Of a stretch of DNA of 11,493 nt, positions 1-6,666 are shown in pieces. The DNA is from Opitutia bacterium (lineage in GTDB: Bacteria > Verrucomicrobiota > Verrucomicrobiia > Opitutales > JANYEO01). The DNA lies in assembly GCA_025363025.1 (NCBI GenBank), contig JANYEO010000219.1, positions 1 through 11,493 of the forward strand, written 5' to 3'. Positions within the stretch are counted from its first letter, which is position 1. Each line of letters opens with the position of its first letter. A program made the translations under genes and the position numbers. The notes beneath the pieces are model-generated. The model did not search any database. It had not been told where the DNA came from and was given only the letters and a program-made list of their open reading frames with translations.

Positions 1-511
1 GGTCCCAGGGCGGTTCCCAAACCAGTTCTACCCGTGCATCGGCTACCCCGGGCACCGTTTTTAACCGCTCGGTTGCATCGGCCGCGATGGAGGGCCCCAT
101 GCCGCAGCCGGGAGCCGTTAGGGTCATGGCCATATCCACGACATATTTTCCAGCTTCGGCTTCTGTCACTTCTAAAGAATAAACGAGGCCTAAATCGACA
201 ATGTTAACGGGGATCTCAGGGTCAAATACAGTTTTAACCGCTTCCCATAAACGGGCCTCAGTTGGGGGGCCCTCGTGCGGGGTCGTATCTGTTGGCAAAG
301 TGGCTTCGATGGGGATCGTTTCTCCAATAGCCTCTGCATCTTGCCCCATAATGCGGAACATCCCGTAATCGCATACAACGGTAAAGTTGCCCCCCAAGCG
401 GTGAGTTACGGTGACTTTGGTCCCCATTGGCAAGGTTATTACATCGCCTGCCGGTACGACGGTGGCCCGGCAATCACGCGTTACAATACGTTCATCAGAA
501 TGCGGATTCAT
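1..511 (-). CDS. sufT: SufT-type Fe-S assembly factor (MIP18/DUF59 family), C-terminus cut by window edge
   Basis: Auxiliary factor of cytoplasmic iron-sulfur cluster maturation. Reading the minus strand from the ATG at 509-511 gives 170 residues, open to the window edge. The first ~75 residues form the extra N-terminal part typical of the long SufT family (DCRATVVPAGDVITLPMGT, then VTHRLGGNFTV). The MIP18/DUF59 domain follows from about residue 85, with the family signatures VFDPEIPVNIVDLGLVYSLE and MTLTAPGCGMGPSIAAD; the Cys in TAPGC is the conserved reactive residue. The end, VELVWEPPWD, is the usual late motif of the domain, so only a short tail should be missing. The ATG overlaps the sufD stop by one base (TAATG), which suggests translational coupling, and no separate ribosome binding site is seen. 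Its place as last visible gene of a suf run agrees with the assignment. sufS and a sulfur carrier gene are not in view and may lie beyond the edge. Confidence 0.9.
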   Translation of the reverse strand, partial: MNPHSDERIVTRDCRATVVPAGDVITLPMGTKVTVTHRLGGNFTVVCDYGMFRIMGQDAEAIGETIPIEATLPTDTTPHEGPPTEARLWEAVKTVFDPEIPVNIVDLGLVYSLEVTEAEAGKYVVDMAMTLTAPGCGMGPSIAADATERLKTVPGVADARVELVWEPPWD

Positions 512-1856
512 TATAGCGTGGGTTGTTGAAATTTTTTAGAGACGACGGTTCTTAAATGCTCAGCTAACTCTGGGTAGGCCACCCGTTCAATAACTTCTTC
601 GAAAAACCCAAATACGAGGAGCTCTTCGGCCGCAGGGCGGGAGATGCCTCGGCTTTGTAGGTAGAAGGCCGCTGTTTCGTCAATCGGCGCTGTCGTTGCT
701 CCGTGAGAGCATTTGACATCATTGGCCTCAATTTCTAGCCCTGGCAAGGCAATGGCCTCCGCTTCTTTAGAAAGCAGCAAGTTGCGATTGGTCTGGTAAG
801 CATCTGTTTTTTGCGCGGCAGGCTCTACCACAATCATGCCTGCAAAAATAGTTTTCGATTCACCTAGGAGAGCGTTTTTGTAAAGCAAGTCCGAGGTCGC
901 ATTGGGGGCCGTATGCACTTGAAGGCTGCGGGAATCTATCACTTGCTCTCCATTGGTTACACTCAGGGCGGCTAGTTGCACGCGGCCGCCGGCACCTTCC
1001 ATGAAGGCTTGGTTTTCAAACCGGCTATAGTGGCCTCCAAGTTGTACGGATACACTGTTAACATTCGCACTTTTTCGGCCCAAGCCGCGTCGATCTGTAT
1101 ACTCTGGCTCACAGTATTCCACAGTTGCACGCTTTTTCTAAAAACACGGGCCCCTGTTTTTGCATATACATGCGCCATTCCGCAGGCAAATGCAGCGGAG
1201 TCTTCGTCGAAAGACTCATAAATATCAACTAGGTTAACCGCACTGTTTGCTTCAGCTATAATGAGCGTGTGGGGGAATAGCGCTACATGAGGCGCCAGGG
1301 CCCAGTGATAGACAAGAAAAGGCTCACTGATTTCTACCCCGCGTGGTACATACAAAAAAGTTCCGGCCCCTGCATAAGCTTGGTGCAATGCATGGTATTT
1401 AGCTGAGCCCAAGGTCGGGTTCTTTGCTAAGTAATACGGCTGTATTTGTTCAGGGCAAATAGCAAAAGCCTCTTCAAGTGAGAGGAAGCGTACGCCTTTT
1501 TCAGCAAGAGTAGGGCCGATCGGGTCATTCGCAACCAAGTGCCCATCTGCAAACACTAAGCGCCCTGCAATGCGTTCAATGACACGGGAGCTCTCATTAA
1601 TTAAGTCTGCCATCGGGCTCGTAATGGCAGGGGAGGGCATGAAGCCTTCAGGGACGATTTTTTTAGGTTCGCCAAAACGCCAATTCGGGTCCTTTCGGGT
1701 CGGCCAGGCTAAATTTTGAAAAGCCTCCCAGCCGGCCTTCCGGTAGAAAACAAAATCGCTCGCGGCTTCCTGCAAGGCCGCTTCAAAGCCTTCTTCAGCT
1801 GTCACCGTGTATTGCGTGCGAATGTTACTGGGCATCGTATCGAAAGACGTATTCAT
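511..1856 (-). CDS. sufD: SufD, Fe-S scaffold component, interrupted by a one-base frameshift
   Basis: SufD pairs with SufB and the SufC ATPase to assemble Fe-S clusters in the cytoplasm. Two overlapping frames together make one normal-length protein. The first, from the ATG at 1856, carries the N-terminal two thirds (FLYVPRGVEISEPFLVYHWA, HTLIIAEANSAVNLVD). The second carries the C-terminal third: SVQLGGHY, ATSDLLYKNALLGES, AQKTDAYQTNRNLLLS, VKCSHGAT with the conserved His, and FYLQSRGIS. The frames meet at five A on the coding strand (plus-strand T run 1071-1075). Adding one A gives ...DAAWAEK-SANVNSVSVQLGG..., a smooth SufD sequence of 448 residues (262 + 186). No other damage is visible, so the gene is either recently broken, mis-sequenced or read by slippage; sequencing error seems to me the most likely. 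If read literally, the product stops after 294 residues and lacks the C-terminal interface. AAGGG about 8 bases before the ATG is a plausible ribosome binding site. Confidence 0.88.
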
Positions 1857-2034
1857 TATAAGACCCTTGAATAAGTTTTTTTAAATTTTAATTTTTTGGG
1901 ATTATGAAGAGGCTGCATACAGAATGCCTTGATTTTGAGGAGCTTGTAGGGCGGAATGACGAATGTACATACGGTACTTGAGGAGTGACAACCGCCCAAG
2001 AACTTAAAAGAAAGGTATTCAGTATACAGTCGCA
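1857..2034. other. sufB-sufD intergenic gap, 178 bases
   Basis: This is the only long gap in the minus-strand run. No ORF or clear promoter was recognised. An inverted repeat GGGCGG (1949-1954) / CCGCCC (1992-1997) with a 37-base loop could form a weak hairpin in the transcript, and an A/T-rich stretch follows on the sufD side (about 1876-1899). The long loop and the lack of a T run straight after the stem make it a poor intrinsic terminator. Confidence 0.3.
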
Positions 2035-3507
2035 TTATCCGACGGATCCTTCCATCTGTAAGTCGATTAATCGTTTGAGCTCTACACTATACTCCATGGG
2101 GAATTGCCGGGTGAGGTCATTGACAAAGCCATTAACGCTTAAGCTCATAGCTTCTGTTTCCGAGAGGCCCCGTTGCTGCATGTAGAAGATTTGGTCTGCA
2201 CTTACCTTAGACACACTGGCTTCGTGTTGGACTTGGTTGGCCGCTCCGCGCACATCAATAGCCGGGTAAGTATCCGTACGGCTATCAGTATTGATGAGGA
2301 GGGCGTCACACTCAGTATTATTTTTGCAGCCTTTTAAATGTTTAGGAATGTGCACGAGCCCTCGGTAAGTCGCCCGCCCCTTTCCAATGCTAATGGATTT
2401 GGAGATAATGTTAGAAGTCGTCTCATCCGCCATGTGGATCATCTTGGCTCCGGTGTCTTGGTGCTGCCCATTGTTAGCGAGCGCGATGGAGAGGACTTCC
2501 CCGCGTGCCTTCCGCCCCTTTAAAATAACCCCTGGGTACTTCATGGTCAGGCGAGAGCCTATATTGCAGTCAATCCACTTAATTTCCGCCTCTTCTTCTG
2601 CCAGCCCTCGTTTTGTTACGAGGTTAAAGACATTGTCGGACCAATTTTGCACGGTTATATATTGGATCTTGGCTCCTTTGAGAGCGACGAGTTCTACAAC
2701 GGCGGAGTGCAGGGTCGAGGTCTCAAATTTTGGAGCCGTGCAGCCTTCCATGTAGGTTACCTCAGCCCCTTCATCGGCAATGATGAGGGTCCGTTCAAAT
2801 TGCCCAAAGTTCTCCGCATTAATACGGAAATAGGCTTGGAGGGGTTGCTTTACTTTCACTCCTTTGGGAATGTAGATAAAGCTGCCTCCGCTAAAAACGG
2901 CACTGTTGAGAGCGCTAAATTTATTATCCCCCGTTGGGATAATTTTTCCAAAATAAGGCCGGAAGATGTCCGCATGCTCCATTAATCCCTCGGTGGAGCC
3001 TACAAAAATGACCCCTTCTTTAGAGAGGCTGTCTTTCATTTTTGAATAAGCTGCCTCACTGTCAAATTGGGCCTCTACCCCAGCGAGGAATTTCCGTTCC
3101 TGCTCGGGGATGCCTAGGCGCTCAAAGGTCCGCTTAATGTCATCGGGTACCTCTTCCCATGTGCGGCTTGGTTTTTGCCCTTGGGACAGGTAGTAACGGA
3201 TTTTGGAGAAGTCTATATTCTCTAAATCTTTTGAGGCCCAATGCGTGGGCATGGGCTTGCTATGAAAGACATCGAGGGCCTTTAGGCGAAAGTTGCGGAT
3301 CCACTCGTCTTCTTTTTTAACGTCTGTAATGTAGTGGACAGTCGCTTCGGAGAGGCCTACCCCTGCGTCGTACGCGTAGGTGGTGTTGTAGAAGAAGTTC
3401 CCTTTATCGCGGTCAATATTAATCGCCGCTTCTTGGCTACCTGCTTCTGGTATGCTTGGGGTAGGCTCATTTTCGATGGGTAATGTATTGGCAGTATCTG
3501 CGACCAT
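2035..3507 (-). CDS. sufB: SufB, Fe-S cluster scaffold subunit of the SufBCD complex
   Basis: SufB is the scaffold on which the SufBC2D complex assembles nascent Fe-S clusters, receiving sulfur from a SufS-type cysteine desulfurase. The 490-residue product shows the whole family pattern: SEATVHYITDVKKEDEW near residue 53, SFIYIPKGVKVKQPLQAYFR at 209-228, SRLTMKYPGVILKGRKARGE at 318-337, and a strongly conserved C-terminal core. Cys400 in NNTECDALL aligns with the sulfur-accepting Cys405 of E. coli SufB, and His428/Glu429 in QVQHEAS align with its His433/Glu434 cluster-ligand region. The acidic first ~35 residues are variable. The ATG at 3507 is the only Met before the conserved part, but no purine-rich ribosome site precedes it. 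It starts 24 bases after sufC. The gene is intact, unlike sufD downstream. Confidence 0.97.
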   Translation of the reverse strand: MVADTANTLPIENEPTPSIPEAGSQEAAINIDRDKGNFFYNTTYAYDAGVGLSEATVHYITDVKKEDEWIRNFRLKALDVFHSKPMPTHWASKDLENIDFSKIRYYLSQGQKPSRTWEEVPDDIKRTFERLGIPEQERKFLAGVEAQFDSEAAYSKMKDSLSKEGVIFVGSTEGLMEHADIFRPYFGKIIPTGDNKFSALNSAVFSGGSFIYIPKGVKVKQPLQAYFRINAENFGQFERTLIIADEGAEVTYMEGCTAPKFETSTLHSAVVELVALKGAKIQYITVQNWSDNVFNLVTKRGLAEEEAEIKWIDCNIGSRLTMKYPGVILKGRKARGEVLSIALANNGQHQDTGAKMIHMADETTSNIISKSISIGKGRATYRGLVHIPKHLKGCKNNTECDALLINTDSRTDTYPAIDVRGAANQVQHEASVSKVSADQIFYMQQRGLSETEAMSLSVNGFVNDLTRQFPMEYSVELKRLIDLQMEGSVG

Positions 3508-3531
3508 AAGAAGTATAGTATAATGGGCTTA

Positions 3532-4296
3532 TTAAGCTGTAACGGCTTCTAGCGGCGTGCTTAACCAATCATAGCCTTTGGCCTCAAGCTCAAGTGCTAG
3601 GCTTTTGTCACCCGTTTTGACAATTTTCCCCCCTGCCATAACGTGGACTTTGTCAGGCACAATATAATCTAAAAGCCGTTGGTAGTGGGTGATGACGAGG
3701 GCTCCCATTTGTGGCCCCCTCATGCGGTTAACCCCTTCAGATACAATGCGCAGGGCATCAATGTCTAAGCCGCTGTCCGTCTCATCCATAATGGCATAAG
3801 TCGGCTTTAGCATGAGCATTTGCAAAATTTCACAACGCTTCTTCTCACCTCCGGAGAAGCCTTCATTAATGGAGCGGCTGGTAAAGCTACGGTCCATTTT
3901 TAGCAGGTCCATTTGCGCGTAGAGGTCTTTATAGTAGCCTGTTGCAGAGAAAGTGGCCCCTTCCGGTAAACGGGCTTGGACAGCCGCACGGATGAAGTTG
4001 GCGATACTGACCCCTGCAATTTCGCTGGGGTATTGGAAGGCCATAAAGAGGCCTTTTTTCGCAATTACGTCCGGCTCAAGGCCTACAATATTTTCCCCAT
4101 CTACGTAGACTTCCCCTCCCGTAATCGTATAATCGGGGTGCCCAGCCAAAGCTTTGGCGAGCGTACTTTTACCTGTGCCATTAGGCCCCATAAGGGCATG
4201 CACTTCTCCCTTGGGGACAACCAGGCAGAAGTCCTGCAAAATAGGCTTATCTCCAATGGAAACACAGAGGTTACGAATATCAAGAGCAGCAGTCAT
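3532..4296 (-). CDS. sufC: SufC, ABC-type ATPase of the SufBCD complex
   Basis: Cytoplasmic ATPase that drives conformational change of the SufB-SufD pair during Fe-S cluster assembly; despite its ABC fold it is not a transporter. The 254 residues are the usual SufC length. Visible motifs are Walker A GPNGTGKST at 37-45, the Q-loop Gln88 in MAFQYPSEIAGVS, the SufC-type signature FSGGEKKRCEILQ at 147-159, Walker B running into MDETDSGLDIDAL at 170-182, and the switch His204 in VITHYQRLLDYI. GEKKR and DETDSGLD are diagnostic for SufC against ordinary ABC importers. The gene begins 8 bases after the Fur-family gene and precedes sufB by 24 bases, so it is almost certainly co-transcribed with both. 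No good ribosome binding site is seen before the ATG at 4296. Confidence 0.97.
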   Translation of the reverse strand: MTAALDIRNLCVSIGDKPILQDFCLVVPKGEVHALMGPNGTGKSTLAKALAGHPDYTITGGEVYVDGENIVGLEPDVIAKKGLFMAFQYPSEIAGVSIANFIRAAVQARLPEGATFSATGYYKDLYAQMDLLKMDRSFTSRSINEGFSGGEKKRCEILQMLMLKPTYAIMDETDSGLDIDALRIVSEGVNRMRGPQMGALVITHYQRLLDYIVPDKVHVMAGGKIVKTGDKSLALELEAKGYDWLSTPLEAVTA

Positions 4297-4304
4297 TTTT
4301 TAAG

Positions 4305-4787
4305 TTAAAGTAAGAGCGTGTGATGGCTTAAGGGGACAGGTGCTTCAGGTGCTTTGATCCCTTTAAAAGAAATTTCGATTGACTCAGCAGAAAAGCCTAG
4401 GGGCAAAATATGCTTTAACTCGCCACTTATGGATAACGGGAGGGGGATATCATAAACCCGCCCCGTGTCATGGCAATGGAAGTGGGCATGCTCGGCTAAA
4501 TTCGGACAATAGCGGCTAGATTCTCGCTCAAGGTTTACTTGGCGAACAAGACCACAGGCCACCAATGTTTCTAGGCAGTTGTAAACCGTTGCTAGGGAGA
4601 TCGTTTGCATGCCTAGCTTTGCCCGTGCATAGACTTCTTCTGCTGTTGGGTGGTCCCGCTGGGTTAAAAGAACGGCAAAAATATGATCCCGCTGCTTAGT
4701 CGAGCGCAAGCCCGCACGCGTAATAGCCTGGTTAAGGGCTTTTTGCGCATCGGGGCTTAAAACTGCATTTTTTAAGCAATCACTCAT
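4305..4787 (-). CDS. Fur-family metalloregulator (PerR-like layout), probable regulator of the suf operon
   Basis: DNA-binding repressor of the Fur/PerR superfamily, 160 residues. The winged-helix part runs from about residue 20 to 98 (RSTKQRDHIFAVL, HPTAEEVYARA, recognition helix ISLATVYNCLETLVACGLV), and the C-terminal metal-binding/dimer part follows. Aligned by eye to B. subtilis PerR, His46, His100, His102 and Asp113 match the regulatory metal ligands His37, His91, His93 and Asp104. The fifth ligand, Asp85, is replaced by Cys94 (SSRYCP). The structural zinc site looks lost: only Cys105 of the first CxxC is present (the second is Thr108), and no CxxC lies near the C-terminus. It is therefore not a textbook Fur or PerR. 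Its place 8 bases before sufC suggests control of Fe-S assembly in response to iron, peroxide or another metal. AAGG about 7 bases before the ATG is a fair ribosome site. A palindrome lies just upstream at 4805-4821. Confidence 0.9.
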   Translation of the reverse strand: MSDCLKNAVLSPDAQKALNQAITRAGLRSTKQRDHIFAVLLTQRDHPTAEEVYARAKLGMQTISLATVYNCLETLVACGLVRQVNLERESSRYCPNLAEHAHFHCHDTGRVYDIPLPLSISGELKHILPLGFSAESIEISFKGIKAPEAPVPLSHHTLLL

Positions 4788-4804
4788 CTTTGCCTTGAAG
4801 GCTA

Positions 4805-4821
4805 TTTAGAGTGATTCTAAA
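4805..4821. promoter_or_regulatory. Candidate Fur/PerR-type operator upstream of the Fur-family gene
   Basis: The 17-bp sequence TTTAGAGTGATTCTAAA (plus strand) has perfect 6-base inverted arms TTTAGA/TCTAAA around a 5-base centre, whose outer-inner positions also pair once. Size, A/T-rich arms and single central base resemble the 7-1-7 boxes of the Fur superfamily, though the bases are not the classical Fur or PerR consensus. It fills much of the 36-base gap between msrB and the regulator gene and ends 17 bases before its ATG. Autoregulation of an internal promoter for fur-sufCBDT is the inference. Confidence 0.5.
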
Positions 4822-4823
4822 GA

Positions 4824-5381
4824 TCAAGACTTAAACTTCAGCGCGGCGGAATTGATACAATACCGCTGACCTGTTGGGGTAGGCCCATCATTAAAGACAT
4901 GTCCCAAATGGGCCGCACAGGCATGGCAGCGGACTTCTGTCCGGGGCATAGCTGGCAGGCTTCTATCGGGGATGGCTTGGATGCAGTCTGGGTTTTCGGG
5001 TTGGGTAAAGCTAGGCCACCCCGTTCCTGAATCATATTTATCGGCAGACTTAAATAAGGGCATGTGGCAGCATGCACAGCTATAAATGCCCGCCTCATGG
5101 TGGTCATAATAAGCATTATTAAAAGCGGGCTCCGTTCCACCTTCCCGTGTGACATGGTAGACATCAGGGGAAAGTTTTTGTTTCCATTCTTCAAGGGAGC
5201 AGGTAAGCGATGGCCCTTTTTCTGTGGTTATCGGTGAGGTTGCAGTCCACATAGCCGGGGAAGTCATCCCTGCCTTTTCTTCTAAGGCATGTTCAGCAGG
5301 TTGCTTCTTTTGATACTTCCATATTATGAAAAAAAGAAGCAGCGCTAGAAGCCCACTTAGAAGGTAAAAGGCCTCGTGCAT
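4824..5381 (-). CDS. msrB: Peptide methionine (R)-S-oxide reductase MsrB, membrane-anchored
   Basis: Reduces the R-epimer of methionine sulfoxide in oxidised proteins. The 185 residues split into a single hydrophobic segment (about 5-21, YLLSGLLALLLFFIIWK), a variable spacer to about 60, and a complete MsrB domain. Visible domain motifs are YHVTREGGTEPAF at 75-87, zinc Cys pairs 102/105 and 152/155, GTGWPSF at 119-125, HLGHVFNDGP at 158-167, and the catalytic Cys175 in RYCINSAALKF. The N-terminal anchor is not followed by a cleavage site, so I infer a membrane-tethered domain. The basic residues after the segment (WKYQKK) leave its side of the membrane uncertain. The ATG overlaps the E2 stop by one base (TAATG), so translation is probably coupled to pdhC. 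An oxidative-repair enzyme next to a Fur/PerR-type regulator and Fe-S assembly genes fits a shared stress theme. Confidence 0.95.
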   Translation of the reverse strand: MHEAFYLLSGLLALLLFFIIWKYQKKQPAEHALEEKAGMTSPAMWTATSPITTEKGPSLTCSLEEWKQKLSPDVYHVTREGGTEPAFNNAYYDHHEAGIYSCACCHMPLFKSADKYDSGTGWPSFTQPENPDCIQAIPDRSLPAMPRTEVRCHACAAHLGHVFNDGPTPTGQRYCINSAALKFKS

Positions 5382-6637
5382 TATAGCATCAGTATTGATG
5401 GCTTTTCGAGGAATTCTTTGAGCTTTCCGAGGAATTGGGCCCCTAAAGCGCCATCTACGACGCGGTGGTCGCCGCTAAAGCCAACAATCATCCGGTGACC
5501 AATGACGATCTCATCTCGCTCATTGACAACCGGCTTCTTAAAGGTACCCCCGACGGATAAAATACCGGCATTGGGCGGGTTAATAATACCGTGAAAGCTG
5601 GTGATGCCAAACATGCCGAGGTTCGTCACCGTAAAGGTAGAGCCACTCATTTCATCTGGCTTCAATTTCTTGGCGCGGGCCTTGCCGATAAGGGCCTTGG
5701 CCTCAGCACTGATCTGCCTGAGGGATTTAGTCTCCGCATCTTTAATAACAGGGGTGAGGAGGCCATCTTCAATCGCAACCCCAAAGGAGAGGTGGACGTG
5801 GCCGTGTTGGGCGATGGTCGTATCTTGCCAAGAAGCATTGACACCGGGTACTTGAGCTAGGGCTAGGGCTGTTGCACGCAGGATAATATCGTTTACTGTC
5901 AGCTTTGTCTCGCCATTGGTATGTTCGGCAAAGAAGGCATTTAACGTTTGCCGCATCGTTTCCATCGGGGCCGCATCGACTTCAATTTCCAAATAAAAAT
6001 GTGGATTCTGGAGCTTAGATTCTGTTAACCTCCGGGCAATCGCCCCACGTAAGGCTGTGACGGGGAATGTCTTAGTTTCGATCTTTGGGCTGTAGGTGGC
6101 CCCACTGAGGCTTAGGGTGCTTCCGCCTTTAACGCCTTTTTCGAGAGCCGCTAAAACATCAGCGCGGATGATACGTCCGGCAGGCCCTGTTCCGGTAATG
6201 CCTTGAAGGGCAATACCTTCGGTAATAGCTACTTTTTTTGCAAGGGGAGATGCTTTGATGCGTTCCTGTGAAGTTGCGGCTGGCACAGAGACTGTTGCGG
6301 CTGGCACTACTACAACAGGAGTAGGTGCAGGCGCTGGGGTGGAAGCTGCTGCGATCACTGGGGCTTGAGCTGCTGCAGGAGCTTTGTCGGGGGCTGTTTC
6401 ACCCGCTTTGCCAACGGCACACAGGGGGGCTCCGATAGGGACTTGTTCGCCTTCTTGAATGTAATGTTTTAAAAGAACGCCTTTGGAGAAGTTTTCGAGC
6501 TCCATTGTCGCTTTATCGGTTTCGACTTCAGCGAGCGTATCCCCGGGGGCAACGGTTTCCCCTTCTTTTTTTAGCCAGCGTACGAGCGTACCGACGGTCA
6601 TCGTGTCGCTCAGTTTGGGCATGTCGATAATTTCCAT
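5381..6637 (-). CDS. pdhC: Pyruvate dehydrogenase complex E2, dihydrolipoamide acetyltransferase
   Basis: Core subunit of pyruvate dehydrogenase; it transfers the acetyl group from lipoamide to CoA in the cytoplasm. The 418 residues show one lipoyl domain (about 1-76) with the lipoylated Lys42 in ETDKATMELE, a flexible Ala/Pro/Val-rich linker (about 80-122), a peripheral subunit-binding domain (about 126-166, ASPLAKKVA, GTGPAGRIIRADV), a second linker, and the catalytic acyltransferase domain (about 185-418). The active-site motif is DHRVVDG with His391 and Asp395; LTVNDIILRA and TFTVTNLGMFGI are family landmarks. Directly preceding E1 alpha and E1 beta genes show the substrate is most likely pyruvate rather than a branched-chain keto acid, though sequence alone does not exclude acetoin. 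No E3 (dihydrolipoamide dehydrogenase) gene is in view. The start at 6637 fits the domain; no ribosome site is obvious. Confidence 0.95.
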   Translation of the reverse strand: MEIIDMPKLSDTMTVGTLVRWLKKEGETVAPGDTLAEVETDKATMELENFSKGVLLKHYIQEGEQVPIGAPLCAVGKAGETAPDKAPAAAQAPVIAAASTPAPAPTPVVVVPAATVSVPAATSQERIKASPLAKKVAITEGIALQGITGTGPAGRIIRADVLAALEKGVKGGSTLSLSGATYSPKIETKTFPVTALRGAIARRLTESKLQNPHFYLEIEVDAAPMETMRQTLNAFFAEHTNGETKLTVNDIILRATALALAQVPGVNASWQDTTIAQHGHVHLSFGVAIEDGLLTPVIKDAETKSLRQISAEAKALIGKARAKKLKPDEMSGSTFTVTNLGMFGITSFHGIINPPNAGILSVGGTFKKPVVNERDEIVIGHRMIVGFSGDHRVVDGALGAQFLGKLKEFLEKPSILML

Positions 6638-6666
6638 AATGTTAAATTATATCAAGGCCAAAGCGG

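Noticed and set aside
1069..1080. Programmed -1 ribosomal frameshift in sufD
   Set aside because: The five-A run does not form a canonical X XXY YYZ heptamer, no obvious downstream pseudoknot was noticed, and SufD is normally made without recoding; kept only as a minor option in the findings.
1949..1997. Intrinsic terminator after sufB
   Set aside because: Stem of only six pairs with a 37-base loop and no T run adjacent on the transcribed strand.
2387..2755. Plus-strand reading frame of 122 codons opposite sufB
   Set aside because: Antisense shadow of a highly conserved gene; no recognisable protein, no ribosome site.
5591..5860. Plus-strand reading frames opposite the E2 catalytic domain
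   Set aside because: Antisense shadows; composition follows the E2 codons.
6307..6400. Low-complexity Ala/Pro/Val region in E2 as a DNA repeat
   Set aside because: It is the normal flexible linker between lipoyl and subunit-binding domains.
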